Of a DNA stretch of 64,000 nucleotides, positions 36,641-44,006 are shown piece by piece. This DNA is from Bdellovibrio reynosensis (GTDB taxonomy: Bacteria; Bdellovibrionota; Bdellovibrionia; Bdellovibrionales; Bdellovibrionaceae): assembly GCF_022814725.1 (NCBI RefSeq), contig NZ_CP093442.1:1-64000 (forward strand), written 5' to 3'. The notes under the pieces are model-generated. The model was not told the origin of the DNA, made no database searches, and saw only the letters and a program-made list of their open reading frames with translations. Made by a program: the position numbers and the translations under genes. Position 1 is the first letter of the stretch. Each line of letters opens with the position of its first letter.

Positions 36641-37627
36641 ATGGGGCAAAGGCACTTAACCCACATTCTAATATCTCTTTTAGGTTTCTTTATGGGATCC
36701 AGCGTTTTTGCTGCTGACCTGACCGATGTCTTTCATAACTCCTTAAATATCCCATCCCTTAGTAACTCCGAACTTTCAGTTTTAAAAGGCTATGACATTT
36801 ACTTGGTCCCGGGAATCCTTTCAGAAACTTTTCTAGATGATGATGATAGATCCTCCGTCACTTTTTCGCGATTGACTGGTGAGTACTTCGAAACCCAGCA
36901 AAATCTTTTAGAAAAGAAATACGGATTAAGAAGTCAGCGTTTATCTAGCTCGTCTCAGTCAGTGGCTGAAATTAGAACGTCCATTCAAAGAGCTTTAGCA
37001 GAATCCAATACGGCTAAAAGGAAAGCCGTATTTATAGCCCATTCATTGGGTGGTTTGGCCCTATTAGAAGAGGTTGTAAGTTTCCCTGCTCATCAAAAAA
37101 ACGTAGCAGGCATTATCTTTTTGCAAACTCCTTTTAAAGGTTCCCCGGTTGCAGATGTTTATTTTGAAGGTCCGCTGCATTTAGATAAATTGTTAAAGCC
37201 GGTGATTCCGTATTTTAATACTTCACCCCAGATCATCCGCTATTTGGGGACGGTCAGTCGCAATAACTTCATGACTGAAAACGCTGGCAGTGTTCAATCG
37301 CTATTGCAGAAAGTCCCAATAATCACAGTCGGCGGAGTGGTCAATGACGATCCAAGTTTGTTCTCACCCGCAGTGAGCATCATTGCAAATGGCTGTTTTA
37401 AAAAAGTCCTTGGTCAATGTGTCGTGCAAACGTCATTTAAGGGACCTTTTGATCTTAGTGATGGCATGGTTCCATTTCAAAGTTCTAAACTTCAGGGCGC
37501 TGACTTCATCAAGCTTGAAGGGGTTGATCACGGTGAGACTGTGGTAAACATCCCATTTGAGACTTATGATAAAGCCGCCGTCACGAAGAGCTTGCTTAGA
37601 ATCTTGATTTCAAAAATTGCAAACTAA
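36641..37627 (+). CDS. Exported alpha/beta-hydrolase (lipase-like)
   Basis: 328 residues with signal peptide (ends SVFAAD). Nucleophile elbow AHSLGG (about residue 138) after a KAVFIAH strand, an acid candidate in DLSDGMVPFQS, and the His in GVDHGETV near the end complete a Ser-Asp-His triad. IFLQTPFKGSPVADV is typical of lipase-like hydrolases. Likely periplasmic or secreted esterase. RBS AAGGGGA. Confidence 0.75.
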   Translation: MGQRHLTHILISLLGFFMGSSVFAADLTDVFHNSLNIPSLSNSELSVLKGYDIYLVPGILSETFLDDDDRSSVTFSRLTGEYFETQQNLLEKKYGLRSQRLSSSSQSVAEIRTSIQRALAESNTAKRKAVFIAHSLGGLALLEEVVSFPAHQKNVAGIIFLQTPFKGSPVADVYFEGPLHLDKLLKPVIPYFNTSPQIIRYLGTVSRNNFMTENAGSVQSLLQKVPIITVGGVVNDDPSLFSPAVSIIANGCFKKVLGQCVVQTSFKGPFDLSDGMVPFQSSKLQGADFIKLEGVDHGETVVNIPFETYDKAAVTKSLLRILISKIAN

Positions 37628-37734
37628 CTAGACCTTTGTCTTGAAAGTTGATCTCTCAAATCGCTTATGCTTCAATATAGGTAAAAGCTAGCCTAAAGTA
37701 CTGGCATCTGAGAATCGACATCAAGAGGTGGTTT

Positions 37735-38484
37735 ATGGGATCAATCGTAGCATTTATTAATCAAAAAGGCGGAGTCGCTAAAACTACGACAGCAATCAAT
37801 GTTGCTGCACAATGGGCTCACAACGGCAAAAAAGTTTTGCTAGTGGATTTAGACCCACAATCTTCCGCAACTCGTTCGATCTTTGGCGACATGGACTTTG
37901 AAAACACTATTTATGACGTTTTGACGGGGGAACTTGCTGCCGAAGAAGCCGTGGTCGCTTCCGAAACATTCGGCTTTGACGTGATTCCTTCAGAAATCAT
38001 GTTAAGCGGTATTGAAATTATCTTGGCGTCAAAATTTGGACGTGAAAGCATTTTGAAGCGCGGCCTTGCGGAGATTAAAGACAACTACGATATTATCGTG
38101 ATTGATTGCTCGCCATCCTTGGGTCTTTTGACAGTGAATGCTTTGATTGCATCAAAAGATATCGTGATTCCAATTTGCCCAGAATACTTCTCTTTAAAAG
38201 GTATCGAGCTCATCCTAGAAACTTTAAAGAATATCCATCAAGGCTTGGGTCATAAAATTGACGTACGTGGGATTATTATTTCTAAGTACCGCAATCGTAA
38301 GATCGTAGAAAAAGTTATTAACGATCTTCGTACTAACTATACAATTCCGGTATTTAGTAACTACATTCCGGATTCAATCGTGGTTGAAGAAGCCCATCAC
38401 AATCACAAACCAATGCTTCAATATTCGCCGAAAAATCCTGCAGGCCAAGCCTTAGCTAATCTTGCTGTGGAAATGTGGGCGTAA
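37735..38484 (+). CDS. ParA/Soj-family partition ATPase (orphan)
   Basis: 249 residues. Deviant Walker A KGGVAKTT at the N-terminus (the second Lys is the ParA signature), Walker A' near LLVDLDPQSSAT, Walker B IIVIDCSPSLG. The family binds DNA as ATP dimers and moves plasmids, chromosomes or protein cargo. No ParB gene lies beside it; instead a small unrelated gene overlaps its stop by 10 nt, which suggests that this ParA positions a protein complex rather than DNA (inference). Confidence 0.85.
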   Translation: MGSIVAFINQKGGVAKTTTAINVAAQWAHNGKKVLLVDLDPQSSATRSIFGDMDFENTIYDVLTGELAAEEAVVASETFGFDVIPSEIMLSGIEIILASKFGRESILKRGLAEIKDNYDIIVIDCSPSLGLLTVNALIASKDIVIPICPEYFSLKGIELILETLKNIHQGLGHKIDVRGIIISKYRNRKIVEKVINDLRTNYTIPVFSNYIPDSIVVEEAHHNHKPMLQYSPKNPAGQALANLAVEMWA

Positions 38485-38957
38485 ACAATCTGAATCCTTT
38501 ATTCGTAGACTCTACAAAACCCATTGGTGATAAAGTCGTCACCAATGTGGAATTGTTATCCGTTGTCTTACGCGACGGGGATTCCGTATTTTTTGAAGTC
38601 AGCGATGAGTTTGGTTTTCAGCAGCGCTTTCTGCTAAAAGCTATCGAAACTAAAAAGTCTATTAAGTACACAGCCGAAGTGTGGTTGAAGTATCAGTACG
38701 AATACCAATATCGTTTCGTGATGATAAACGCTGAAGAAGAGGTCTTTGCTTCCGCTACGCAAAGTGCCCGCGCGGGGCATGTGATTTCTGAAAAGTGGGC
38801 TCCGACGTTTAAGCCCGATTCATTGCGCGAAAAGAAAAAGCGTCCCGTGCAGAAAAGTGAACCTAAAGCCCCGCGTGAAGTTAAGACGGCCGTGAAGCCT
38901 TTAGGGCAGCCGAACATGTTATCTCAGATCAAGTCTTTGTTAGACGACTTATTGTAG
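38475..38957 (+). CDS. Unknown partner of the orphan ParA
   Basis: 160 residues; GTG start inside the ParA stop region (10-nt overlap). An N-terminal beta-rich domain (residues 20-100), then a Lys/Pro/Ala-rich linker (REKKKRPVQKSEPKAPREVK) and a C-terminal amphipathic helix (MLSQIKSLLDDLL). A basic linker with a short terminal helix is a common way for ParA-type cargo adapters to contact the ATPase. Not recognised. Confidence 0.6.
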   Translation: MGVNNLNPLFVDSTKPIGDKVVTNVELLSVVLRDGDSVFFEVSDEFGFQQRFLLKAIETKKSIKYTAEVWLKYQYEYQYRFVMINAEEEVFASATQSARAGHVISEKWAPTFKPDSLREKKKRPVQKSEPKAPREVKTAVKPLGQPNMLSQIKSLLDDLL

Positions 38958-38992
38958 ATCGCACCCATCCATTTGACTCGAGAGAGGTCGAA

Positions 38993-40219
38993 GTGAAAAA
39001 TCTTGAAAAACAACTGACGGAAAAATTTTTTCGTTATCTAGCAGTCAGTTCGCAAAGTGATGAAAATGTTGCGGAACTGCCAAGTACTCCTGGTCAGCAG
39101 AAACTTGCTGAATTGTTAGCACAAGAACTGAAAGCGCTAGGACTTCAGGATATTAAGATCGACAAACATGCGACGGTGACTGCGGTTAAACCGGGAACAA
39201 AAAAGGGTGGGCCGCGCATCGGTTTTATCACTCATATCGACACGGTGGATGTGGGTCTTAGTCCCCATATTCATCCGCAGATTCTTCGCTTCACTGGCGA
39301 AGATGTTTGTCTTGATAAAAACGAAAATATCTGGTTAAAAGTTTCTGAACATCCTGAAATTCTTCCTTATAAAGGACAGGACATTATATTTAGTGATGGG
39401 ACTAGTGTTTTAGGCGCTGACAATAAGGCGGCCGTCGCTGTGGTTATGACCCTGCTTGAAAACCTTCGAAGCGATCAAGAGTATGGTGATATTGTCGTTG
39501 CCTTCGTGCCCGATGAAGAAATCGGCTTACTTGGCGCTAAATCCATGGACTTGTCTCGCTTTGACGTCGATTTCGCCTACACGATTGATTGTTGCTCTTT
39601 AGGTGAAGTCGTTTATGAAAACTTCAACGCAGCCACGGCAGATATGACTTTCACAGGCGTAACCGCGCATCCGATGTCAGCAAAAGGGGTGTTGGTAAAT
39701 CCGATTTTGATGGCGCAAGATTTTATCAATCATTTCGATCGCGCAGAGACTCCAGAAAATACCTCTGGCCGAGAGGGTTACGTGTGGTTTAATTCCATGA
39801 ACGCTACCCAGCAGGAAGCAAAGCTATCAGCTTCTATCCGAGATTTTGATTTAAAAAGTTTTGCCGCGAGAAAGAAAAAAATCGAAGAGGTGACTGAAGT
39901 CATAAGAGCGAAATACCCAACGGCGAAAGTCGCTACAAAGATCACTGATACCTATAGCAATATCAGCAATTCTTTAGGCGAAGACCGTCTGGCGATTGAT
40001 TTAATTTTCCAAGGCATGAAAGAAATTGGCGTTGAACCAAAAGTGATCCCGATGCGCGGCGGGACTGATGGTGCTGCGCTGTCAGCGAAGGGAATCTTGA
40101 CGCCAAACTTTTTCACCGGCGCTCTAAACTTCCACTCGATGTATGAGTTCCTGCCGATTCCGTCCTTTGTGAAGTCTTATGAATTAGCAGAAAAGATCTG
40201 TTTGCTTGCGGCTAAGTAA
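38993..40219 (+). CDS. pepT: Peptidase T (tripeptide aminopeptidase)
   Basis: 408 residues, the normal length for PepT (M20B). Metal-site segments are present: THIDTVD (His, Asp), LGADNKAAVAV (Asp), PDEEIGLLGAKS (Glu-Glu), TIDCCSLGE, and GALNFHSMYEFLP at the end (His). The enzyme removes the N-terminal residue of tripeptides using two zinc ions, in the cytoplasm. GTG start after GAGAGAGG. It would help recycle peptides from digested prey protein, which is inference. Confidence 0.92.
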   Translation: MKNLEKQLTEKFFRYLAVSSQSDENVAELPSTPGQQKLAELLAQELKALGLQDIKIDKHATVTAVKPGTKKGGPRIGFITHIDTVDVGLSPHIHPQILRFTGEDVCLDKNENIWLKVSEHPEILPYKGQDIIFSDGTSVLGADNKAAVAVVMTLLENLRSDQEYGDIVVAFVPDEEIGLLGAKSMDLSRFDVDFAYTIDCCSLGEVVYENFNAATADMTFTGVTAHPMSAKGVLVNPILMAQDFINHFDRAETPENTSGREGYVWFNSMNATQQEAKLSASIRDFDLKSFAARKKKIEEVTEVIRAKYPTAKVATKITDTYSNISNSLGEDRLAIDLIFQGMKEIGVEPKVIPMRGGTDGAALSAKGILTPNFFTGALNFHSMYEFLPIPSFVKSYELAEKICLLAAK

Positions 40220-40255
40220 CTATTTGCAAAATGGTGTTTTATCCAATAGTTACTT
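40214..40255. repeat. 11-bp perfect inverted repeat at the pepT stop
   Basis: AAGTAACTATT-N20-AATAGTTACTT starts within the last pepT codons. No T-run follows, so it may be a weak terminator, an mRNA-stabilising hairpin or an operator. Confidence 0.4.
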
Positions 40256-40452
40256 CCCCTGTTTTCGGGTCTAAGTTGAATTACGTGATTGATCCTGAGC
40301 ATTACAGCAATATGGCCTTCACTGTGATCAAATCGTGTGTCGCTCAAAGAACATATCCAATTTTGGTGTTATCCGTCCTTCGATTCTCAAATTTAATAAT
40401 TAAGTCCTAATAGACAGACTTTAATAATCTGATCTTTTAATTAAGTAAAAGA
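40256..40452. other. Non-coding stretch upstream of the peptide cassette
   Basis: Part of the 313-nt gap between pepT and the peptide gene. AT-rich, no open frame with a ribosome site, no clear RNA. It may hold regulatory sequence for the cassette. Confidence 0.4.
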
Positions 40453-40480
40453 TTGCACTTTAAGCTCGGCACGCTATCTG
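40453..40480 (+). promoter_or_regulatory. Possible promoter of the peptide cassette
   Basis: TTGCAC (40453-40458), 16-nt spacer, TATCTG (40475-40480), 52 nt before the peptide ATG. A reasonable sigma-70-like match, not verified. Confidence 0.4.
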
Positions 40481-40532
40481 CAGTTCGTCCTTTCAACAAG
40501 GTCATTTTGACGAATATTAAAAGGAGATTAAA

Positions 40533-40679
40533 ATGAACAAAAATGAATTATTCCAAAACATCATTTCTGAGAAAAAAGGTGGTAATGCGGTGGGGGTGCA
40601 AAAGGAATTGAAGTCTGAAAATATTCCAGACGAAGTAAAAAATATTTTGCACGCACGCAAAGCAAAAAAACTTAATTAA
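40533..40679 (+). CDS. Small peptide, possible RiPP precursor
   Basis: 48 residues, beginning MNKNELFQNIISEKKGG and continuing NAVGVQKELKSENIPDEV, with a basic end. AAGGAGAT lies 7 nt before the ATG, an ideal ribosome site. The N-terminal acidic/hydrophobic half plus a GG at residues 16-17 resembles a double-glycine leader; the part after it has a single Pro (residue 32), one His and several Asn/Asp that a hydroxylase could modify. A strong hairpin follows, then a 2OG-Fe(II) oxygenase and an ABC exporter on the same strand. No C39 peptidase is encoded in the cassette, so processing would need another protease. Confidence 0.6.
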   Translation: MNKNELFQNIISEKKGGNAVGVQKELKSENIPDEVKNILHARKAKKLN

Positions 40680-40702
40680 AAAATTTTGTAAGTATTTAAG
40701 TA

Positions 40703-40727
40703 AAAGGGAGAATGACATTCTCCCTTT
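40703..40727 (+). terminator. Strong hairpin between peptide and oxygenase genes (attenuator-like)
   Basis: AAAGGGAGAA / TTCTCCCTTT, a perfect 10-bp stem with a 5-nt loop (the bases at the loop base can also pair). The T-run after it is weak. It probably reduces read-through so that the peptide is made in excess over the downstream proteins, as is common in peptide-bacteriocin operons. Confidence 0.6.
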
Positions 40728-40743
40728 CATATTTTGGTGGGAT

Positions 40744-41328
40744 ATGGATTCATCATTTTTATTAAATTTGGAAGTCAAAAAATATGACAATCCTTGGTCA
40801 TACTACGTAATTGATAACTTTCTTCCAAGTGAAAGTTTTAAAAAATTACAACAACAACTTTGTGCTGTTGATGCGGGATTTGAAAAACAAGATGACGATA
40901 TTTTTCAAATAAATTTCATGTTCCTTCCGGATCTCACATTGGCAAAATTTTTTATTGGTGAAGCCTTCCAAGAATTTTTGCAAAGAGTAACTCAGAAAAG
41001 TCTTGAAATTAGTGACACGGGTCTCGTGCAACTTCGTCGAATGACGCCTAACTCCCCAGCCATGCCTCCCCATATAGACGCGGCTGACGAACGCTCATTA
41101 GTATGCATTTATTATCTTTCACCAAATTGGCATCCGCAATGTGGCGGCGAACTGCTTCTTCATCCCGACAATTTAAGAATATCCCGCCAGGAAGCAGTGG
41201 CAATTGAGCCACTAGCGAACAGGATGGTATTATTTTTCACAGATAATACAAATTGGCATAGTGTTGTGAAAGTAAATAACTGGAACCGATACTCTGTTTT
41301 ATCCGAGTGGATCGTGCAGGAAGGCTGA
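40744..41328 (+). CDS. 2-oxoglutarate/Fe(II)-dependent oxygenase (prolyl-hydroxylase-like)
   Basis: 194 residues. The facial triad is seen as PHIDAADER (His-x-Asp) and, about 75 residues on, the distal His in NTNWHSVVKV; the Arg in NRYSVLSEWI would bind 2-oxoglutarate. CGGELLLHP and NRMVLFF between them are typical of the P4Hc-like double-stranded beta-helix. The family hydroxylates Pro, Asn or Asp side chains in proteins and peptides. No signal peptide, so it acts in the cytoplasm. The gene lies between a small peptide and an exporter, which suggests that the peptide is the substrate. Clearly AT-rich: one 60-nt line (40801-40860) has 15 G/C against 28 in a pepT line (39601-39660). Confidence 0.8.
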   Translation: MDSSFLLNLEVKKYDNPWSYYVIDNFLPSESFKKLQQQLCAVDAGFEKQDDDIFQINFMFLPDLTLAKFFIGEAFQEFLQRVTQKSLEISDTGLVQLRRMTPNSPAMPPHIDAADERSLVCIYYLSPNWHPQCGGELLLHPDNLRISRQEAVAIEPLANRMVLFFTDNTNWHSVVKVNNWNRYSVLSEWIVQEG

Positions 41329-41330
41329 AT

Positions 41331-42668
41331 ATGAAATCTTTAGTACTTAAATATGTTGATAGGCCGCTTGCCGCTAAAATATTAGTATATAGTTTTATTC
41401 AACAACTTGTGGCAGCAACAGGAACCTATGCACTAATTAAAGCGGGTTTGTCATTTGATGCCCCAGTTTTTTTAATAGCGTGGCTTGCAATCACTCTAGC
41501 TTGTCATGTGTTGACACCGTTCTTTGGTATTATCACGAAGCCGCTTGAGATAGAATTAACGTTCAAATCATATAAAAAATTTCTTGAAGAAAAACTACTT
41601 AGCAAAGCCTCTTCTTCTTCTCTTTGGTTGCAAAAAAATGAGCGCGAAAGATTTCTGGCCTCTGTTGGTGCTGAAACTGAATTATATCTAGGCGCCATAG
41701 TATATGTCTTATTAGACCTCTTTTCATTCGGACTATCGATTATCTTCAGCATCACCGTGTTGGGATTTTCGCTCGATATGATGTTTATCCCTGCTTTCGC
41801 CATGGCTGGTATTGTTAGCTTTTTTTGCTATAGCTACCTTCAGAAAAAAATTACACACGCCTTTGAGGTTGAGCAGGAAGCAAAGACCAGTTTCGCGAGT
41901 TACCTGTTATCTTCCTGGGATAACATTTTTTTTAAAAATGCGGGAGTTATTAGGCGCTACCAAGATCAATTTAGTCAACGTTTTGATGTGGCAAAATCAA
42001 GATCTGTCGAAGCAGCTCGTTGGTATGAGGTGATGGTATCTGTATTGAGTTTGGTTTCGAGCTTGCCTGTTATTACAGTTTTAATTTGGCTTGCCTTTAA
42101 GAACCAAAATAACAACGCTGTTCTTGTTGCGCTACTGGCCGTTGCTCCACGTCAGTTAAATATTCTGTCGACGTTTAGAAATATATTTCAAACAACAGCA
42201 TCATTTTTAAGCTTCGAAGCTAAATTCAGAAGACTTTCTCAAAATGCGACTTTAATTGAACAACCAATTACAGGAAGAATCCAACATACAGGCATCAGAG
42301 TAGAAGATAACTATCATCAAACTCTTGAGTCACTTGAGAAAACTATTATAGGCAGTCCACCTAAACGAATTGAGATTCGTGGTCCTAATGGCGTCGGAAA
42401 ATCAACGCTGCTATTGCATTTAAACCAAAAGTTAGATTCTTCATTTTACTTGCCTGCAAATCCGCAGTTTGACTTACCAGAAAACGCAGTTAGCTCCACG
42501 GGGGAGAATCTAGTAAGACATATTGAGTTTTTATCTACCCAAGATGACCGTTATATTTTGTTGGATGAGTGGGATGCAAATTTAGATCAGAACACGATCG
42601 ACAAAGTTCATGGACTTCTTAATGAGCTTTGTAAAACCAAAGTGATTGTGGAAGTTCGGCACCGTTAA
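41331..42668 (+). CDS. ABC exporter with compact ATPase domain
   Basis: 445 residues. Six predicted TM helices (residues about 14-38, 43-67, 120-145, 147-175, 235-260, 268-295), then an ATPase domain at the end. Walker A is GPNGVGKST, Walker B is YILLDEWDAN, the D-loop is NLD, and VEVRHR supplies the H-loop His. The signature position reads STGEN instead of LSGGQ. Only about 110 residues separate the start of the ATPase domain from the end of the protein, half the usual size, so the helical subdomain is largely missing. It starts 2 nt after the oxygenase stop, with AGGA upstream. Most likely it exports the modified peptide or a relative. Confidence 0.72.
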   Translation: MKSLVLKYVDRPLAAKILVYSFIQQLVAATGTYALIKAGLSFDAPVFLIAWLAITLACHVLTPFFGIITKPLEIELTFKSYKKFLEEKLLSKASSSSLWLQKNERERFLASVGAETELYLGAIVYVLLDLFSFGLSIIFSITVLGFSLDMMFIPAFAMAGIVSFFCYSYLQKKITHAFEVEQEAKTSFASYLLSSWDNIFFKNAGVIRRYQDQFSQRFDVAKSRSVEAARWYEVMVSVLSLVSSLPVITVLIWLAFKNQNNNAVLVALLAVAPRQLNILSTFRNIFQTTASFLSFEAKFRRLSQNATLIEQPITGRIQHTGIRVEDNYHQTLESLEKTIIGSPPKRIEIRGPNGVGKSTLLLHLNQKLDSSFYLPANPQFDLPENAVSSTGENLVRHIEFLSTQDDRYILLDEWDANLDQNTIDKVHGLLNELCKTKVIVEVRHR

Positions 42669-42701
42669 TTGAGTGGAACAACGTCGGCTTCTTATCAACT
42701 C

Positions 42702-42815
42702 CTACGAAAAAATATAAACCGCTATGAAAGTTGCGATGATTGGAAGAATGAAAGTAAGGCCTAGGACTATCAGGGTTTTGGATTTTACTTCTGATTCGTT
42801 GTTTTCAGTCGTCAT
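42702..42815 (-). CDS. Small single-TM membrane protein
   Basis: 37 residues: MTTENNESEVKSK, then a 23-residue hydrophobic helix (TLIVLGLTFILP and on), ending YIFS. AAGGAAA stands 4 nt before the ATG. The size and layout recall accessory subunits of respiratory complexes such as NapE/TorE, but this is only a resemblance. Other frames here show nothing better. Confidence 0.5.
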   Translation of the reverse strand: MTTENNESEVKSKTLIVLGLTFILPIIATFIAVYIFS

Positions 42816-42967
42816 TTTATTTCCTTTTTGAAGAATAAAACAAGAACGTCACAGATTATCAAGCTGGCTGGCCTTCGGCGCCGCAATTTGTTTCCCGGTA
42901 TAGGCAAAGGCGGCTCGGTCTTCCCGCGAAAAGGCATCACGCCTTTTCGTCCCGGAGCCGGGGCTTC
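42816..42967. other. GC-rich non-coding segment
   Basis: Noticeably more GC-rich than its surroundings and holds a perfect 9-bp hairpin CGAAAAGGC-ATCAC-GCCTTTTCG (42927-42949). Two overlapping open frames on opposite strands are probably chance. It leads straight into the inverted tRNA remnant. Confidence 0.4.
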
Positions 42968-43022
42968 TTCGAGTCCTGCTACTCCATACTGTCGGGGCCG
43001 AATTTTTCCCCTATGCTTAAAT
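42968..43022 (+). repeat. Inverted partial copy of the tRNA-Gln 3' end and flank
   Basis: 42968-42987 repeats, in the opposite orientation, the T-arm and acceptor end of the tRNA-Gln at 43119-43194 (TTCGAGTCCTGCTAC then TCCAT for CCCAT). 43001-43022 is a perfect 22-bp inverted copy of 43097-43118, which flanks that tRNA. No 5' half of a tRNA is found, so this is a remnant or a rearrangement scar. Confidence 0.75.
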
Positions 43023-43118
43023 GCGAGTTTCACAGGCGAACCAATACACGAATGCAAAGCTAGCACTGACTAACAAGAGCCGAGGACTGTCTGAGTATTT
43101 AAGCATAGGGGAAAAATT

Positions 43119-43194
43119 TGGATGGGGTAGCAGGACTCGAACCTGCGAATGACAGAATCAAAATCTGTTGTCTTACCAACTTGACGATACCCCA
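43119..43194 (-). tRNA. tRNA-Gln (UUG)
   Basis: Minus strand: 7-bp acceptor TGGGGTA/TACCCCA; D-arm with GTTGGTAA; anticodon stem ACAGA/TCTGT around loop TTTTGAT, anticodon TTG; T-arm GCAGG-TTCGAGT-CCTGC; then discriminator T and an encoded CCA (43121-43119). All arms pair fully. An inverted copy of its 3' end lies 131 nt away. No other tRNA is adjacent. Confidence 0.95.
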
Positions 43195-43307
43195 GTAAGA
43201 ACGCTGAACGAGTCGCTAAATTACGGATTCTGGGGACGAAAAGCAAGATAAGATGCGGCGCGCAACCGATGCGGTGGTAACAAACCGGGCTTTAACGCGG
43301 TGGATAC

Positions 43308-43342
43308 CCAAAAAAGAAGCAGGCACCTTTCGATGCCTGCTT
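43308..43342 (-). terminator. Terminator of spoVG
   Basis: Minus strand: AAGCAGGCA / TGCCTGCTT stem (9 bp, 8-nt loop), then CTTTTTT. The downstream 21 nt are shared with the msrB terminator at 59632. Confidence 0.8.
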
Positions 43343-43429
43343 TAAATGGTCCACGGGTCTTTTTTGAAGCCGCCTCTGACTTGCTAACTCCACATTCGAA
43401 AGCAAGCAGGCGTGAGCAGGGTACTTCGA

Positions 43430-43756
43430 CTAGTAATCGTCGCCGTAGTCGCTGTTAGGCGCCTTTTGGCGTTTTAGGTTTACTAGTGTTTCGCCCATGG
43501 ATTTAAGTTCTTTTTCATAAGCCTCAAACACAAGATCCTCGATCATGGTTCTTGTTTCTTGGTTTAAGGGATGTGCGATATCTCTGAACTGTCCGTCTTT
43601 GCGTTTTTTGCTCGGCATCGCTACGAACAAACCGCTAGTGCCTTGAATGACCTTCAAGTCTCTGACTACAAAGCAATTATCGAGGGTGATTGAGACATAA
43701 GCTTTAAGCCTGTCTTCGTTGACGGGAAATACTTTAACTTCGGTGACTTTCATGAG
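43430..43756 (-). CDS. spoVG: SpoVG-family regulator
   Basis: 108 residues from the [11 protein letters not shown] start, as in other SpoVG proteins. Family residues are all present: ISLDNCFVV-like [46 protein letters not shown]. SpoVG is a small DNA/RNA-binding regulator that affects cell division, envelope and virulence genes in many bacteria. A Tyr/Asp-rich tail (NSDYGDDY) ends it. An open frame upstream of the start is not needed. Terminator downstream at 43308. Confidence 0.92.
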   Translation of the reverse strand, partial: LMKVTEVKVFPVNEDRLKAYVSITLDNCFVVRDLKVIQGTSGLFVAMPSKKRKDGQFRDIAHPLNQETRTMIEDLVFEAYEKELKSMGETLVNLKRQKAPNSDYGDDY

Positions 43757-43938
43757 GTGTCCCTTTCCTGTTGCCGTTCCTGTTGCAATTCTTGGAGCCA
43801 TACGATGGTCCGTAATTCTTCTCGGACTGAATTGAGAAAAACTAAAGACCTAGGTCGGGGAATTCAGGTGAAAAGCCAAAATTCACCGAACATGTCTCAG
43901 GGTGAGACGAAGCTGCCGAAGTTTATAGCAAAGGAAAA

Positions 43939-43968
43939 CAAAAAAAGCCTCCCCGAAGGAAGGCTTTA
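43939..43968 (-). terminator. Rho-independent terminator of the HtrA gene
   Basis: Minus strand: AAAGCCTTCC-TTCG-GGGAGGCTT followed by a T-run. Lies 37 nt beyond the protease stop. Confidence 0.8.
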
Positions 43969-43984
43969 ATGCGCCGTAGACTGG

Positions 43985-44006
43985 AAAAAGTGCCAGGCAC
44001 CTTTTT
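43985..44006. repeat. GTGCC palindrome at the end of the HtrA gene
   Basis: AAAAAGTGCC-A-GGCACCTTTTT, near-perfect with one bulged C; it overlaps the protease stop codon. Related GTGCC/GGCAC hairpins occur at 20175, 43317 and 59634. Confidence 0.6.

Noticed and set aside
40214-40255. A rho-independent terminator for pepT
   Set aside because: The inverted repeat is perfect but the loop is 20 nt and no T-run follows; kept only as a repeat.
42968-42990. A second tRNA on the plus strand
   Set aside because: Only the T-arm and 3' acceptor part are present; no matching 5' acceptor or anticodon arm upstream.
42812-43073. Two overlapping open frames on opposite strands (about 80 residues each)
   Set aside because: Arg/Gly-rich translations without family features, over a GC-rich hairpin and tRNA remnant; no good ribosome site.
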